Made by a program: the position numbers and the translations under genes
Notes under the pieces: model-generated
What the model was told of the DNA's origin: nothing
The model's input: only the letters and a program-made list of their open reading frames with translations
Databases searched by the model: none
In this document: in pieces, positions 43,709 to 51,544 of the stretch
Layout: each line of letters opens with the position of its first letter
How positions within the stretch are numbered: position 1 is the first letter of the stretch
Assembly (NCBI GenBank): GCA_002281755.1
Contig: NCHB01000020.1
Coordinates: 1-55,271, forward strand
Reading direction: 5' to 3'
Source of the DNA: Sulfurovum sp. 16-42-52
Lineage (GTDB): Bacteria > Campylobacterota > Campylobacteria > Campylobacterales > Sulfurovaceae
Length of the DNA stretch: 55,271 nucleotides

Positions 43709-44977
43709 TTAAAATATAAAGCCAAGTCCAAAAGAAAATGTATTGTACTCATTGTTACCGACCTCTTTCATCGCATAATCAGTTTTAAGTACCACTTGAT
43801 CTGCAGGGAAAAAGTTTAGACCAATTGTAACAATATCTGTCTGATATTTGTCTTCATTGAGTCCATCCACTGTATCTTCTACAGGGTTATAGTTTTCATA
43901 CTGTGCAAAAATTGGCATCTTGTACTCTATGCCAACCAGACCTGAAAGATCATAGGCAACATTTCCATAGTATCCGCTTGCACTCTGCGCTGCTTCTGGT
44001 GCCAATTTTTCTGCACCGTCGAGTTGTGTTTGCGTGTAGAGTCCATAGGCTGAGAATGGGCCATTTTCATACCTTGCATGGATGTCAAATATCGTGGTAT
44101 CAAGTCCTGATACATCGTTAATAGGATCATTTTTAAGGTTTGAGCCACCGCCATAATAAAATGAAGCACCCGCCATCAAACCATTAATACCTGTATAATC
44201 AGCACGCGCTACAAAAGCAGGGTCAAAAGGTGCTTTTGAGTGTGAACCTTGTCTACCCTCTCTTATCCATTGACTTTGGTTAAAATACTTATTAGTATCA
44301 GGATCAAGTTTACGTGCAGTAAACCCACTATTTAGATTCAGTGTATTGATCACTCCTGCTGTATACTCTATGTTTGCAGTATCAAATCTACCATATACCA
44401 AAGCACCGTTTTCATTCCATGTACTTGGCAAAAGGTATGTTTCCACCTCGGGTCTTTGAACCGTATTGAAGAGTGTCGGTTCATGTCTGATGTTCACTAG
44501 ACCCATCGGCACAAGTACATTTCCCAGTCTCAAGTTTGCCTCTTTACTAAGTAAAAAGTCAAGATACAAAAACTCTACAACAACCTTACCACCGTCTTCA
44601 GCATTGGCACCATGCTCAAATTCTATCTCTGTGTTTAAGACGATCCAGTCATTGAACTTGTAACCAAAATAGGTGATAAATCGATACACATCTGCAAAAT
44701 CATCTCCATTATCCGGATTGGCATAATACATCTCACCATAGCCACCGATAGAAAGCGGGTTTTTGGAAAAGTAAACTTTAGAAGCTGCGGGTCCCATGCC
44801 GTTGTAGCTTTTTTCTGTATCTACCAGTGTAAATCCGCCAGTTTGTGTTGCTAAAACCTCTTCAGTCAGTGTAGCGTTTTGACTCTCAAGTGCCTTAACT
44901 CTCTCTTCTAGTGTTGCTGCCTGTGCACCCAGAGCCAGAACGGCTGCCATACTCAATACGCTTGTCATTTTTTTCAT
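43709..44977 (-). CDS. Outer-membrane porin (phosphate-selective porin O/P-like)
   Basis: A 422-residue beta-barrel protein. A signal peptide (1-20, LALGAQA) is followed by a short coiled coil (ATLEERVKALESQNATLTEEV), then alternating amphipathic strands. The C-terminus (NTFSFGLGFIF) ends in Phe, the outer-membrane insertion signal. LRLGNVLVPMGLVNIRHEPTLFNTVQRPEVE resembles OprO/OprP-like and related porins. It is first in the operon with the FMN-binding protein. AAGGAA precedes the ATG, and an upstream 10-bp tandem repeat may regulate it. Substrate unknown. Confidence 0.82.
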   Translation of the reverse strand: MKKMTSVLSMAAVLALGAQAATLEERVKALESQNATLTEEVLATQTGGFTLVDTEKSYNGMGPAASKVYFSKNPLSIGGYGEMYYANPDNGDDFADVYRFITYFGYKFNDWIVLNTEIEFEHGANAEDGGKVVVEFLYLDFLLSKEANLRLGNVLVPMGLVNIRHEPTLFNTVQRPEVETYLLPSTWNENGALVYGRFDTANIEYTAGVINTLNLNSGFTARKLDPDTNKYFNQSQWIREGRQGSHSKAPFDPAFVARADYTGINGLMAGASFYYGGGSNLKNDPINDVSGLDTTIFDIHARYENGPFSAYGLYTQTQLDGAEKLAPEAAQSASGYYGNVAYDLSGLVGIEYKMPIFAQYENYNPVEDTVDGLNEDKYQTDIVTIGLNFFPADQVVLKTDYAMKEVGNNEYNTFSFGLGFIF

Positions 44978-45042
44978 GTCATTTCCTTGTTTTTAAGTTT
45001 TTAACTTTTGATAGTTGTTATCGAAATCGTAATGTAGCAAAT

Positions 45043-45062
45043 TAAACTTAAACAAACTTAAA
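45043..45062. promoter_or_regulatory. Two 10-bp tandem direct repeats between porin and cytochrome c peroxidase
   Basis: TAAACTTAAA at 45043-45052 is followed directly by CAAACTTAAA at 45053-45062 (nine of ten identical). One-helical-turn tandem repeats are the usual binding-site form for OmpR/PhoB-type regulators. The site lies 66 bases upstream of the porin start and 109 upstream of the peroxidase start. Confidence 0.45.
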
Positions 45063-45170
45063 ATGAAAATAAATATCAATATCTTACATTTTATGTTCTT
45101 TTTTAATCTTTATTTAAATCTTTTCTGCTTTAATTGCACTTGATAACCATTATTAATATTAGGAAATACT

Positions 45171-46295
45171 ATGAAACACCATGCACTACTTGTTACGACA
45201 CTCGCCAGCCTTCTTCTTATAGGGTGTGGCTCAACCGATACTGAGGGCTTTGGATACGACCAGATAGCCTTAGGCGAACAACTCTTTCACGACACCACGC
45301 TTTCACAAAACAAAACCATGTCTTGTGCCACTTGTCATGTGATTGATGCCGCGATGATAGACCCTCGCGAAACTTCCAATACTCTAGGGGCATCTTTGGG
45401 TGACGACGGCTTCTCCATCGCAGACAGAAATGCGCCGACTGCAGCCTATGCATCCTTTGCACCCGCATTTCACTTTGATAGTGAAGAAGGACTCTTTATC
45501 GGCGGGCAATTTTTAGACGGCAGGGCTGCAGACCTAACGGCACAGGCAAAAGGACCCTTCCTCAATCCAGTTGAGATGCAGATGCCTGACGCAGCCTCAG
45601 TCATAGAAAGAGTCAAAGAAAACAGCAGCTATGTAAGCGCATTTAAAAGTATCTACGGAGAGGATATCTTTGATGATACCGACAGAGCCTATGAAGCGCT
45701 TGCACAGACCATTGCCAAGTTTGAAAAAAGCAAGACATTCTCGCCTTTTGACTCCAAATACGACAGAGCACAAAAAGGGCAAGCAACACTCACGGATTCT
45801 GAAAAAAGAGGACTTGATCTCTTTAACGGCAAGGCAACCTGCAGTGCGTGTCACCCTGCAGAAGGTGAAAATGCACTCTTTACCGATTTTTCTTACGATA
45901 ACTTAGGCGTACCTGTCAATCATGCTTTGCGCGAAGCCAACGGTAAAGGAGCTGATTTTATCGATAATGGTCTCTATGACAACCCGATGGTAAAAGATAC
46001 AACACTCAAAGGCGCCTTTAAAGTATCGACGCTAAGAAACATCGCTGTGACGGGTCCCTATATGCATAACGGTGTGTTTAAAGATCTCAAAACAGTCATA
46101 CACTTTTATAACACCCGAGATGTCGCAGGGGCTATCAACCCAGAGACAGGTGAAGTGTGGGAAAAAGGCGAAGTAGATATTAATAAAAATACTGAAGAAT
46201 TGGGCAATCTGAAACTCAGTGAAGCAGAAGAAAATGATTTACTTGCCTTCTTGCTGACCCTTACTGATGCACAGTATGAGCACCTTGTTCCCTAA
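45171..46295 (+). CDS. Di-haem cytochrome c peroxidase (lipoprotein)
   Basis: A 374-residue periplasmic enzyme of the CcpA/MauG family reducing H2O2 with electrons from cytochrome c. The N-terminus has a lipobox (LLLIGC, Cys19), so it is anchored rather than free. High- and low-potential haem sites are MSCATCH (Cys52-His56) and TCSACH (Cys224-His228). GGQFLDGRA, KGPFLNPVEM and GPYMHNGVFKDLKTVIHFYN are family signatures. It diverges from the porin and FMN-binding operon. Confidence 0.93.
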   Translation: MKHHALLVTTLASLLLIGCGSTDTEGFGYDQIALGEQLFHDTTLSQNKTMSCATCHVIDAAMIDPRETSNTLGASLGDDGFSIADRNAPTAAYASFAPAFHFDSEEGLFIGGQFLDGRAADLTAQAKGPFLNPVEMQMPDAASVIERVKENSSYVSAFKSIYGEDIFDDTDRAYEALAQTIAKFEKSKTFSPFDSKYDRAQKGQATLTDSEKRGLDLFNGKATCSACHPAEGENALFTDFSYDNLGVPVNHALREANGKGADFIDNGLYDNPMVKDTTLKGAFKVSTLRNIAVTGPYMHNGVFKDLKTVIHFYNTRDVAGAINPETGEVWEKGEVDINKNTEELGNLKLSEAEENDLLAFLLTLTDAQYEHLVP

Positions 46296-46352
46296 AAAGA
46301 GATGACATAGTGCTTTTACATCGCGGTAAGATTGAACTCTTGAGACACTGAT

Positions 46353-47564
46353 TTAGCGGTGAGTGCTTTTGGGGAATGTGAGTATGAAGGTACTCCCTTC
46401 TCCTTTTTTCGACTCCAAATCCAGCTTTATCTTATACTGCTTGCAAACTGAAAGTACAATGTTCAGTCCTATACCAAACCCGCCCCGTTCTTCATTTGCC
46501 CTGTAGTAGCGTTTGAAAATATCATCTTGTACATTCTTGTCTATGCCGATACCTGTGTCTTTGACCTTAAGGATATGGTCTTGCAGGCTAATCGTGATGC
46601 TGTCACCCAGATCAGAATACTTGATGGCATTGGAGAGTAAATTATCAATCAGCCTGCTTGCAGAGGTTTTGGGCATAAACACTTCAGTTGGCTCAAGACT
46701 CAGTGTCACATTTAAGCGTTTGGACTCTATCAGCTCTTTGACATACTCAACACGCTCCTCTATGATAGTAGCAAAGTTCAGGTGCTCAGCAGGCTCTATC
46801 TTGCCCTCGAGTCTATAGGTGAGTGAACTGTACATCACCGAGAGTCTTTTTGCCGATGCTTCGAGACGTTTGAGTTTTTTAGGCTCAACACCCTTTAAAG
46901 ACTGTATTGTCATCAGTATGGCAGAGATAGGGGTATTGAGTTCATGGGTGGTATCGGAGATAAAATTGTCCAAAGACTCTATCTGCTCACGCACCGGTCT
47001 TAAAAAGAGCCGACCCAAAAAGTACCCCACTGCCCCCATCAGCAAAAAAGACAAAATCAGATACCCGATGATGCGGATACGCAACTCCTGAAAGGACAAC
47101 ATCAAATCATACTCTTTAAGTACGATATACCGCACGCCCAGATGCTCACTCTTGTCTTCCATCACCGTAAAGCAATTTTTACCTTCACTGTAAAAAACTT
47201 CATCAAAATTTTTAACACTTTGGATTTCTGTATAAAGCGGTTTTTTCTTGCCATCATAATACCCCACTTCAAAACGGCAATGATTCAATGCCCTTAAAAA
47301 GGGGAGTAACTGCTCTTTTTTGAGTATTTCTTGTGATTTATCTTCCATCGCTTTCATCGCAATCTCAGAAGAGAGCATACGCGCACGGTACATCATCTCA
47401 AATTTCATCGCTTCCTGCATAGAGGCGCGGTTGTTTTCAAAGAAAAGATACCCGATGATGCCAAGCAGTATAAAGACCGATACCAGATAAACCGCCAAAA
47501 AACGAAACAGCGATTTGCGCTCATACGATGTTAAAACGATAACCCTCTCCTTTGATGTTCTCAA
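46353..47564 (-). CDS. Sensor histidine kinase
   Basis: A 403-residue membrane kinase. One helix at about 20-41, a periplasmic sensor of about 120 residues with two Cys (NHCRFEV, GKNCFTV), and a second helix at about 164-186. The HisKA site is FISDTTHELNTPIS (His207). The HATPase domain has the N box (LIDNLLSNAIKYS), G1 (KDTGIGID), F box (IFKRYYR) and G2 (GGFGIGLNIV). The start is uncertain: the 5' end overlaps the regulator gene by 44 bases, with TTG 47564 the only usual candidate. The ligand is unknown. Confidence 0.88.
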   Translation of the reverse strand: MRTSKERVIVLTSYERKSLFRFLAVYLVSVFILLGIIGYLFFENNRASMQEAMKFEMMYRARMLSSEIAMKAMEDKSQEILKKEQLLPFLRALNHCRFEVGYYDGKKKPLYTEIQSVKNFDEVFYSEGKNCFTVMEDKSEHLGVRYIVLKEYDLMLSFQELRIRIIGYLILSFLLMGAVGYFLGRLFLRPVREQIESLDNFISDTTHELNTPISAILMTIQSLKGVEPKKLKRLEASAKRLSVMYSSLTYRLEGKIEPAEHLNFATIIEERVEYVKELIESKRLNVTLSLEPTEVFMPKTSASRLIDNLLSNAIKYSDLGDSITISLQDHILKVKDTGIGIDKNVQDDIFKRYYRANEERGGFGIGLNIVLSVCKQYKIKLDLESKKGEGSTFILTFPKSTHR

Positions 47565-48174
47565 AATACTCTTTATCGAACATTTTTCTCAGATTTTTAA
47601 TGTAGGTGCGTATGGTGGCATGCGCTGGGATATTGTCATCTTCCCATATATTTTCAATGATCTCGTCACAGGAGATAATCTTACCGGCATTGCGGATAAA
47701 ATACTCCAAAACCTGCGCCTCTTTTTGTCTCATCTCTATCACTTTATCCTGCATGATAATCTGATGCGCCTTAGGAATAAACTTCATCCCGTCAAATTCT
47801 ATCTCTTCTTGCAAACGGTAACGCTTGATGATATATTTGATACGTGCATTAAGCTCTTCAAGCTCAAAAGGTTTCTTAAGATAGTCATCTGCACCAAGCT
47901 CAAACCCTTTTTTAAGGTCATCCACACCCGCTAGAGAGGTAATATAAATCGCCGGAGTGGTATTGCCTATATCCCGTAGGTACTTGAGTATCTCAAACCC
48001 GTCTATATTGGGTACGTTCACATCCAAAAGCAGCATATCGTATCCACCCACCGCGATGGCATCAAGTGCTTTTTCTCCATCAAAAAAACTCTCTACTTCA
48101 TACCCGTTTTCGACAAGAAACTCTTCTATGATTTCCTGTAAAATCACATCATCTTCAAGCAGCAGTATCTTCAT
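47521..48174 (-). CDS. OmpR/PhoB-family response regulator
   Basis: A 217-residue regulator. The receiver has acidic Asp8/Asp9, phospho-acceptor Asp51 (LLLDVNVPNIDGFE) and Lys in DDYLKKPFELEEL. The C-terminal winged helix (from about 125) ends with the typical HATIRTYIKNLRKMF and GEGYRFNIV. It is co-transcribed with the overlapping kinase gene. The adjacent porin/peroxidase region carries 10-bp tandem repeats suitable for such a protein, and its own upstream region has repeats of GTGTAACA, so autoregulation is possible. Confidence 0.93.
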   Translation of the reverse strand: MKILLLEDDVILQEIIEEFLVENGYEVESFFDGEKALDAIAVGGYDMLLLDVNVPNIDGFEILKYLRDIGNTTPAIYITSLAGVDDLKKGFELGADDYLKKPFELEELNARIKYIIKRYRLQEEIEFDGMKFIPKAHQIIMQDKVIEMRQKEAQVLEYFIRNAGKIISCDEIIENIWEDDNIPAHATIRTYIKNLRKMFDKEYFENIKGEGYRFNIV

Positions 48175-48203
48175 TTTAAACCTTTAACCAATCTTTAGAA
48201 AGA

Positions 48204-48227
48204 GTGTAACACATCCACTGTGTAACA
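48204..48227. repeat. Direct repeats upstream of the response regulator
   Basis: GTGTAACA occurs at 48204-48211 and 48220-48227, a 16-bp period, in the divergent gap between the regulator gene (-) and the small lipoprotein gene (+). Confidence 0.4.
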
Positions 48228-48248
48228 TAGGTGTAGAAAAATTTATGA

Positions 48249-48254
48249 TACAAT
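48249..48254 (+). promoter_or_regulatory. -10 box of the small lipoprotein gene, leaderless arrangement
   Basis: TACAAT ends six bases before ATG 48261, the same spacing as at pncC. Transcription would start at about the start codon. There is no standard ribosome-binding site. Confidence 0.4.
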
Positions 48255-48260
48255 TCGGGC

Positions 48261-48413
48261 ATGAAAAATTCTATACCTTATCTTATAATGATGTTACTTC
48301 TGTCAGGATGTACGCAGATGGTCACTGCACCTATTTCAATCGCAGGAAGTGCTGCAAGCGCAACCATCGATGTAGCAGGAAGCACTGCAGGGGCACTTAC
48401 CTCAGACGATTAA
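48261..48413 (+). CDS. Small lipoprotein (50 aa)
   Basis: ATG 48261 opens a 50-codon frame: MKNSIPYLIMMLLLSGC, a signal peptide with lipobox LLSGC (Cys17), then about 33 residues rich in Ala, Ser, Gly, Thr and Ile (VTAPISIAGSAASATIDVAG) ending in SDD. Signal peptidase II processing and membrane anchoring are predicted. I cannot assign a function. It ends in a four-base convergent overlap with the chorismate mutase gene. A longer open frame in another register over the same DNA has no protein-like features. Confidence 0.7.
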   Translation: MKNSIPYLIMMLLLSGCTQMVTAPISIAGSAASATIDVAGSTAGALTSDD

Positions 48414-48709
48414 TACCGTTGGGCATTCTTAAATTCTGATATCTCACTCTCTATCATCTCATCTATCATGCGCACATAGAGATCATTGATGAGATTGGGA
48501 GACAAGTCATGAGAAATCGCTTCAGCTCTCACATGTGCAATCACATCTGCAATCCTGTCATCTGCCTTAATCGCTTCAACACTCGTCTTAAAATGTGCTA
48601 TCTGCTTAATATACGCATTGCGCTTTGCTATCAATTCGACTATTGCACTATCAACTTTATCAATCTCATCTCTTGCTTCTTTAAGCGTACTACACTGTTT
48701 AATTTCCAT
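48410..48709 (-). CDS. Chorismate mutase, AroQ/PchB type
   Basis: A 99-residue all-helical protein of the AroQ fold. The first helix (ARDEIDKVDSAIVELIAKRNAYIKQIAHFK) carries the Asp-x2-Asp, Arg and Lys pattern. ADDRIADVIAHVRAEA and NLINDLYVRMIDEMIESEI complete the active site. It fits both monofunctional chorismate mutase (prephenate synthesis) and the related isochorismate pyruvate-lyase PchB; in this phylum the former is more likely. AAAGG precedes ATG 48709. Confidence 0.82.
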   Translation of the reverse strand: MEIKQCSTLKEARDEIDKVDSAIVELIAKRNAYIKQIAHFKTSVEAIKADDRIADVIAHVRAEAISHDLSPNLINDLYVRMIDEMIESEISEFKNAQRY

Positions 48710-48844
48710 GCATAAACCTTTTTGAGAATGTCTGAATTATTATAACCTAAAAAATCCTGATATGTTTGAAGAATGTGTAAGTTTTACGAAGAGGAAGTAT
48801 CGAAAATAGAGCAGTTTTGTAACCCTGTCTGATCTCAGTGCATA

Positions 48845-48861
48845 ACAGGGCAAAGCCCTGT
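48845..48861 (-). terminator. Hairpin downstream of dnaK
   Basis: ACAGGGC-TTT-GCCCTGT, a perfect 7-bp stem, lies about 50 bases past the dnaK stop. The U run is poor. It is the only clear structure in the 199 bases between dnaK and the chorismate mutase gene. Confidence 0.45.
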
Positions 48862-48908
48862 ATATTGCTTTATTGTTTAACGTTTTTAGTAAAGTCTGAC
48901 TACCTGAA

Positions 48909-50783
48909 TTACTCTACTTCAGCATCGATAACATCGTCATCGTCTGCTTTTTTTGCTTCAGGGTTTGCACCGCCTTGCTCTTTGGCGTACATCGCTTCAG
49001 CCAACTTATGTGACTTTTCAGTCAATGCTTTAACTTTCTCTTCGATCTGCTCTTTGCTTGCAGAGTCATCTTTGAGTATCGCTTCAAGGTCTACTATGGC
49101 TGACTCGATGCCGGCTTTTTCGCCTGCATCAAAGTTTTCACCCAAATCAGCCAACGATTTTTTCGTTTGGTGCACCAAAGCATCTGCTTGGTTTCTTATC
49201 TCAACCACTTCTTTTCTCTTAGCATCTTCAGCTTTGTGTGCTTCTGCATCTTGTACCATTTTTTCTATCTCTTCATCAGAAAGACCGCTTGAACCGGTGA
49301 TCTTGATCTCTTGAGATTTACCTGTTCCTTTATCTGAAGCCGATACTGTCAAGATACCGTTTGCATCAATGTCAAAAGTAACTTCAATCTGTGGCACACC
49401 GCGTGGTGCAGCAGGGATGTCTCTAAGCTCAAACATACCCAAAGATTTGTTATCTTTAGAAAACTCTCTTTCACCTTGGAGAACATGGATGCTCACCGCT
49501 GGCTGATTATCCTCTGCTGTTGAGAATGTTTGTGACTTTTTGGCTGGAATCGTCGTTCCTTTTTCGATAACCTTAGTCGTCACTCCACCCAATGTTTCGA
49601 TACCCAAAGAAAGTGGTGTAACATCAAGCAATAAGACATCTTTCACATCACCTGCAAGTACCCCACCCTGAATCGCTGCACCCAGTGCTACAACTTCATC
49701 TGGGTTTACAGACTTGTTGAGGTCTTTAGCAAAGAATTTTTTCATCTCTTCTTGTACGAGTGGGATTCTTGTCGATCCACCGACCATGACGATTTCATTG
49801 ATGTCAGACTTACTGAGACCTGCATCTTTAAGTACACCCTCAACAGTTTTGATGGTACTTGCTACCAAGTCACCGATGAGTGATTCAAATTTTGCTCTTG
49901 TAATCTTCGTTACCAAGTGTTTTGGCCCGCTTGCATCAGCCGTGATAAACGGCAGGTTTATCTCTGTCTCAGTTGAGCTTGAAAGCTCTTTTTTAGCTGT
50001 CTCTGCAGCATCTTTTACTCTTTGAAGTGCCATCACATCTTTTTTGATGTCGATACCTGTATCTGATTTGAACGCATCAGCGACAAAGTCGATGATTTTA
50101 TTATCAAAGTCATCCCCACCAAGGAACGCATCCCCGCCAGTCGCCATAACTTCAACAACCCCATCACCTGTCTCAAGAGCCGTCACGTCAAATGTACCAC
50201 CACCCAAGTCATAAACTACTATTTGCTCTGCATTTTTCTTATCTAGTCCATACGCAAGCGCAGCAGATGTCGGCTCGTTGATGATACGAAGTACATTAAG
50301 CCCCGCAATCGTTCCAGCCTCTTTAGTTGCTTTTCTTTGCGCATCATTAAAATATGCCGGAACGGTGATAACTGCGTCCGTAACCGTCTCACCAAGATAC
50401 GCTTCTGCATCTTCTTTCATCTTCATCAACACTTTGGCGGAAATCTCTTGTGGTGTATAAGTCTTACCTGCTACCTCAATCGCACATGCCCCTGCTCTAT
50501 CGATAACATGGTACGGCAGTTTGCCCTGCGCTTCTTTGGCTTTCTCTTCGCTCATCATTAGACCCATGATTCTCTTAATGGAGTAAATCGTTTTTTCAGG
50601 GTTGGTAATGGCTTGTCTTTTTGCAGACTCACCCACAAGCACTTCACCTTTATCTGTAAATGCCACAATCGAAGGTGTTGTATTTTTACCCTCTTTGTTT
50701 GCAATAATCTTTGCTTCACCGTTTTCATACACTGCCATCGCAGAGTTTGTTGTTCCTAAATCTATTCCTAATACTTTTGCCAT
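48909..50783 (-). CDS. dnaK: Chaperone protein DnaK (Hsp70)
   Basis: ATP-driven protein-folding chaperone, 624 residues and full length. The ATPase domain starts [13 protein letters not shown], with [14 protein letters not shown] and [14 protein letters not shown]. The substrate domain has [18 protein letters not shown]. The C-terminus ends in the usual acidic [10 protein letters not shown]. It is 25 bases after grpE, in one operon controlled by HAIR-like sites. dnaJ is not adjacent. Confidence 0.98.
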   Translation of the reverse strand: MAKVLGIDLGTTNSAMAVYENGEAKIIANKEGKNTTPSIVAFTDKGEVLVGESAKRQAITNPEKTIYSIKRIMGLMMSEEKAKEAQGKLPYHVIDRAGACAIEVAGKTYTPQEISAKVLMKMKEDAEAYLGETVTDAVITVPAYFNDAQRKATKEAGTIAGLNVLRIINEPTSAALAYGLDKKNAEQIVVYDLGGGTFDVTALETGDGVVEVMATGGDAFLGGDDFDNKIIDFVADAFKSDTGIDIKKDVMALQRVKDAAETAKKELSSSTETEINLPFITADASGPKHLVTKITRAKFESLIGDLVASTIKTVEGVLKDAGLSKSDINEIVMVGGSTRIPLVQEEMKKFFAKDLNKSVNPDEVVALGAAIQGGVLAGDVKDVLLLDVTPLSLGIETLGGVTTKVIEKGTTIPAKKSQTFSTAEDNQPAVSIHVLQGEREFSKDNKSLGMFELRDIPAAPRGVPQIEVTFDIDANGILTVSASDKGTGKSQEIKITGSSGLSDEEIEKMVQDAEAHKAEDAKRKEVVEIRNQADALVHQTKKSLADLGENFDAGEKAGIESAIVDLEAILKDDSASKEQIEEKVKALTEKSHKLAEAMYAKEQGGANPEAKKADDDDVIDAEVE

Positions 50784-50808
50784 CTTATTTTCCTTTATTT
50801 ATTTCAAA

Positions 50809-51363
50809 TTATTTACAAGTTGAAACCATTGCTGGTCTCAATATGCGGTCTTTAATCATATACCCTTTTTGCATCACCTGCACCACATCACCGACTTCAT
50901 GCCCGTCGCTTTCAACCTGCATAATCGCCTGATGTACTTCAGGGTCAAACTCACCTGTACAGTCAACCTCTTTGATATGATTTTTTTCCAAAATCTTTTT
51001 GAGTTGATCGTAGGTAAGATTTACCCCTTCTTTCATCTTCTCTAGCACTTCAGAAGCATTCTCCTGCGTCACACTTTCCATAGAACTCAGCGCACTCTCA
51101 AAAGAATCCATCACGGCTAAGATGTCTTTTGCAAAACTTTCATTTGCATAGGACACTGCATTCATTTTATCTTTTTCAAGTCTTTTTTTTGCGTTTTCAA
51201 AATCTGCATGTGCTCTGAGGTATTTATCTTTGTACTCTGCCGCTTCAGCAAGAGCAACATCCAGTGGATCCACTTCTGACTCCCTGCCAGTCTCACCCTC
51301 TTCTTGCATATTTGCTACTTCTTCAGTCTGAGACTCTTCAAGGTTTTCATGCTCTTGACCCAT
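50809..51363 (-). CDS. grpE: Nucleotide exchange factor GrpE
   Basis: Releases ADP from DnaK. The 184-residue protein has an acidic, disordered N-terminus (EEVANMQEEGETGRESE), a long coiled coil (AEYKDKYLRAHADFENAKKRLEKD) and a C-terminal beta domain with EFDPEVHQAIMQVESDGHEVGDVVQVMQKGYMIKDRILRPAMV, the family signature. It begins the operon; in many relatives hrcA precedes it, but here gdhA (opposite strand) does. AGGAGGT precedes ATG 51363. Confidence 0.97.
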   Translation of the reverse strand: MGQEHENLEESQTEEVANMQEEGETGRESEVDPLDVALAEAAEYKDKYLRAHADFENAKKRLEKDKMNAVSYANESFAKDILAVMDSFESALSSMESVTQENASEVLEKMKEGVNLTYDQLKKILEKNHIKEVDCTGEFDPEVHQAIMQVESDGHEVGDVVQVMQKGYMIKDRILRPAMVSTCK

Positions 51364-51419
51364 AAACAGACCTCCTTTTTATGTTAAATACTGCATCTCA
51401 TCTCTCAATGCTTAAAATA

Positions 51420-51449
51420 ATTATACAACATTGAGTGAATGTTTGTCAA
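51420..51449 (-). promoter_or_regulatory. Sigma-70 promoter of grpE-dnaK
   Basis: On the minus strand TTGACA (51444-51449), an 18-base spacer and TATAAT (51420-51425). Both boxes match consensus. The -35 box lies within the proximal HAIR-like site. Confidence 0.8.
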
Positions 51450-51450
51450 G
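51430..51450. promoter_or_regulatory. HAIR-like operator 1 (HspR-type) over the grpE promoter
   Basis: ATTGAGT-N7-TGTCAAG against the HspR consensus CTTGAGT-N7-ACTCAAG: three mismatches in 14 positions. It covers the -35 box and most of the spacer. Confidence 0.55.
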
Positions 51451-51455
51451 TACTA

Positions 51456-51476
51456 CTTGAGTGAATATGACTAAAG
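51456..51476. promoter_or_regulatory. HAIR-like operator 2 (HspR-type) upstream of the grpE promoter
   Basis: CTTGAGT-N7-ACTAAAG, one mismatch in 14 against the HspR-associated inverted repeat. It sits just upstream of the -35 box, with its left arm 26 bases from that of operator 1. Confidence 0.65.
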
Positions 51477-51544
51477 TATAATTTTGTTGCGCTTGTTTAC
51501 GCTTTTAGGCTAAAATAACCATCCATAAACACAAAGGATGAAAC

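Noticed and set aside
45001-45170. Fur-box-like matches (for example GATAACCATTATTAAT) before the peroxidase gene
   Set aside because: The region is very AT-rich, and a 13-of-19 type match is not persuasive without conservation.
48245-48439. 64-codon frame beginning MIQFGHEKFYTL
   Set aside because: It is in a different register over the lipoprotein gene, overlaps the chorismate mutase 3' end and has no protein-like features.
51364-51544. CIRCE element for HrcA upstream of grpE
   Set aside because: No TTAGCACTC-N9-GAGTGCTAA match; the inverted repeats present fit the HspR-type HAIR pattern instead.
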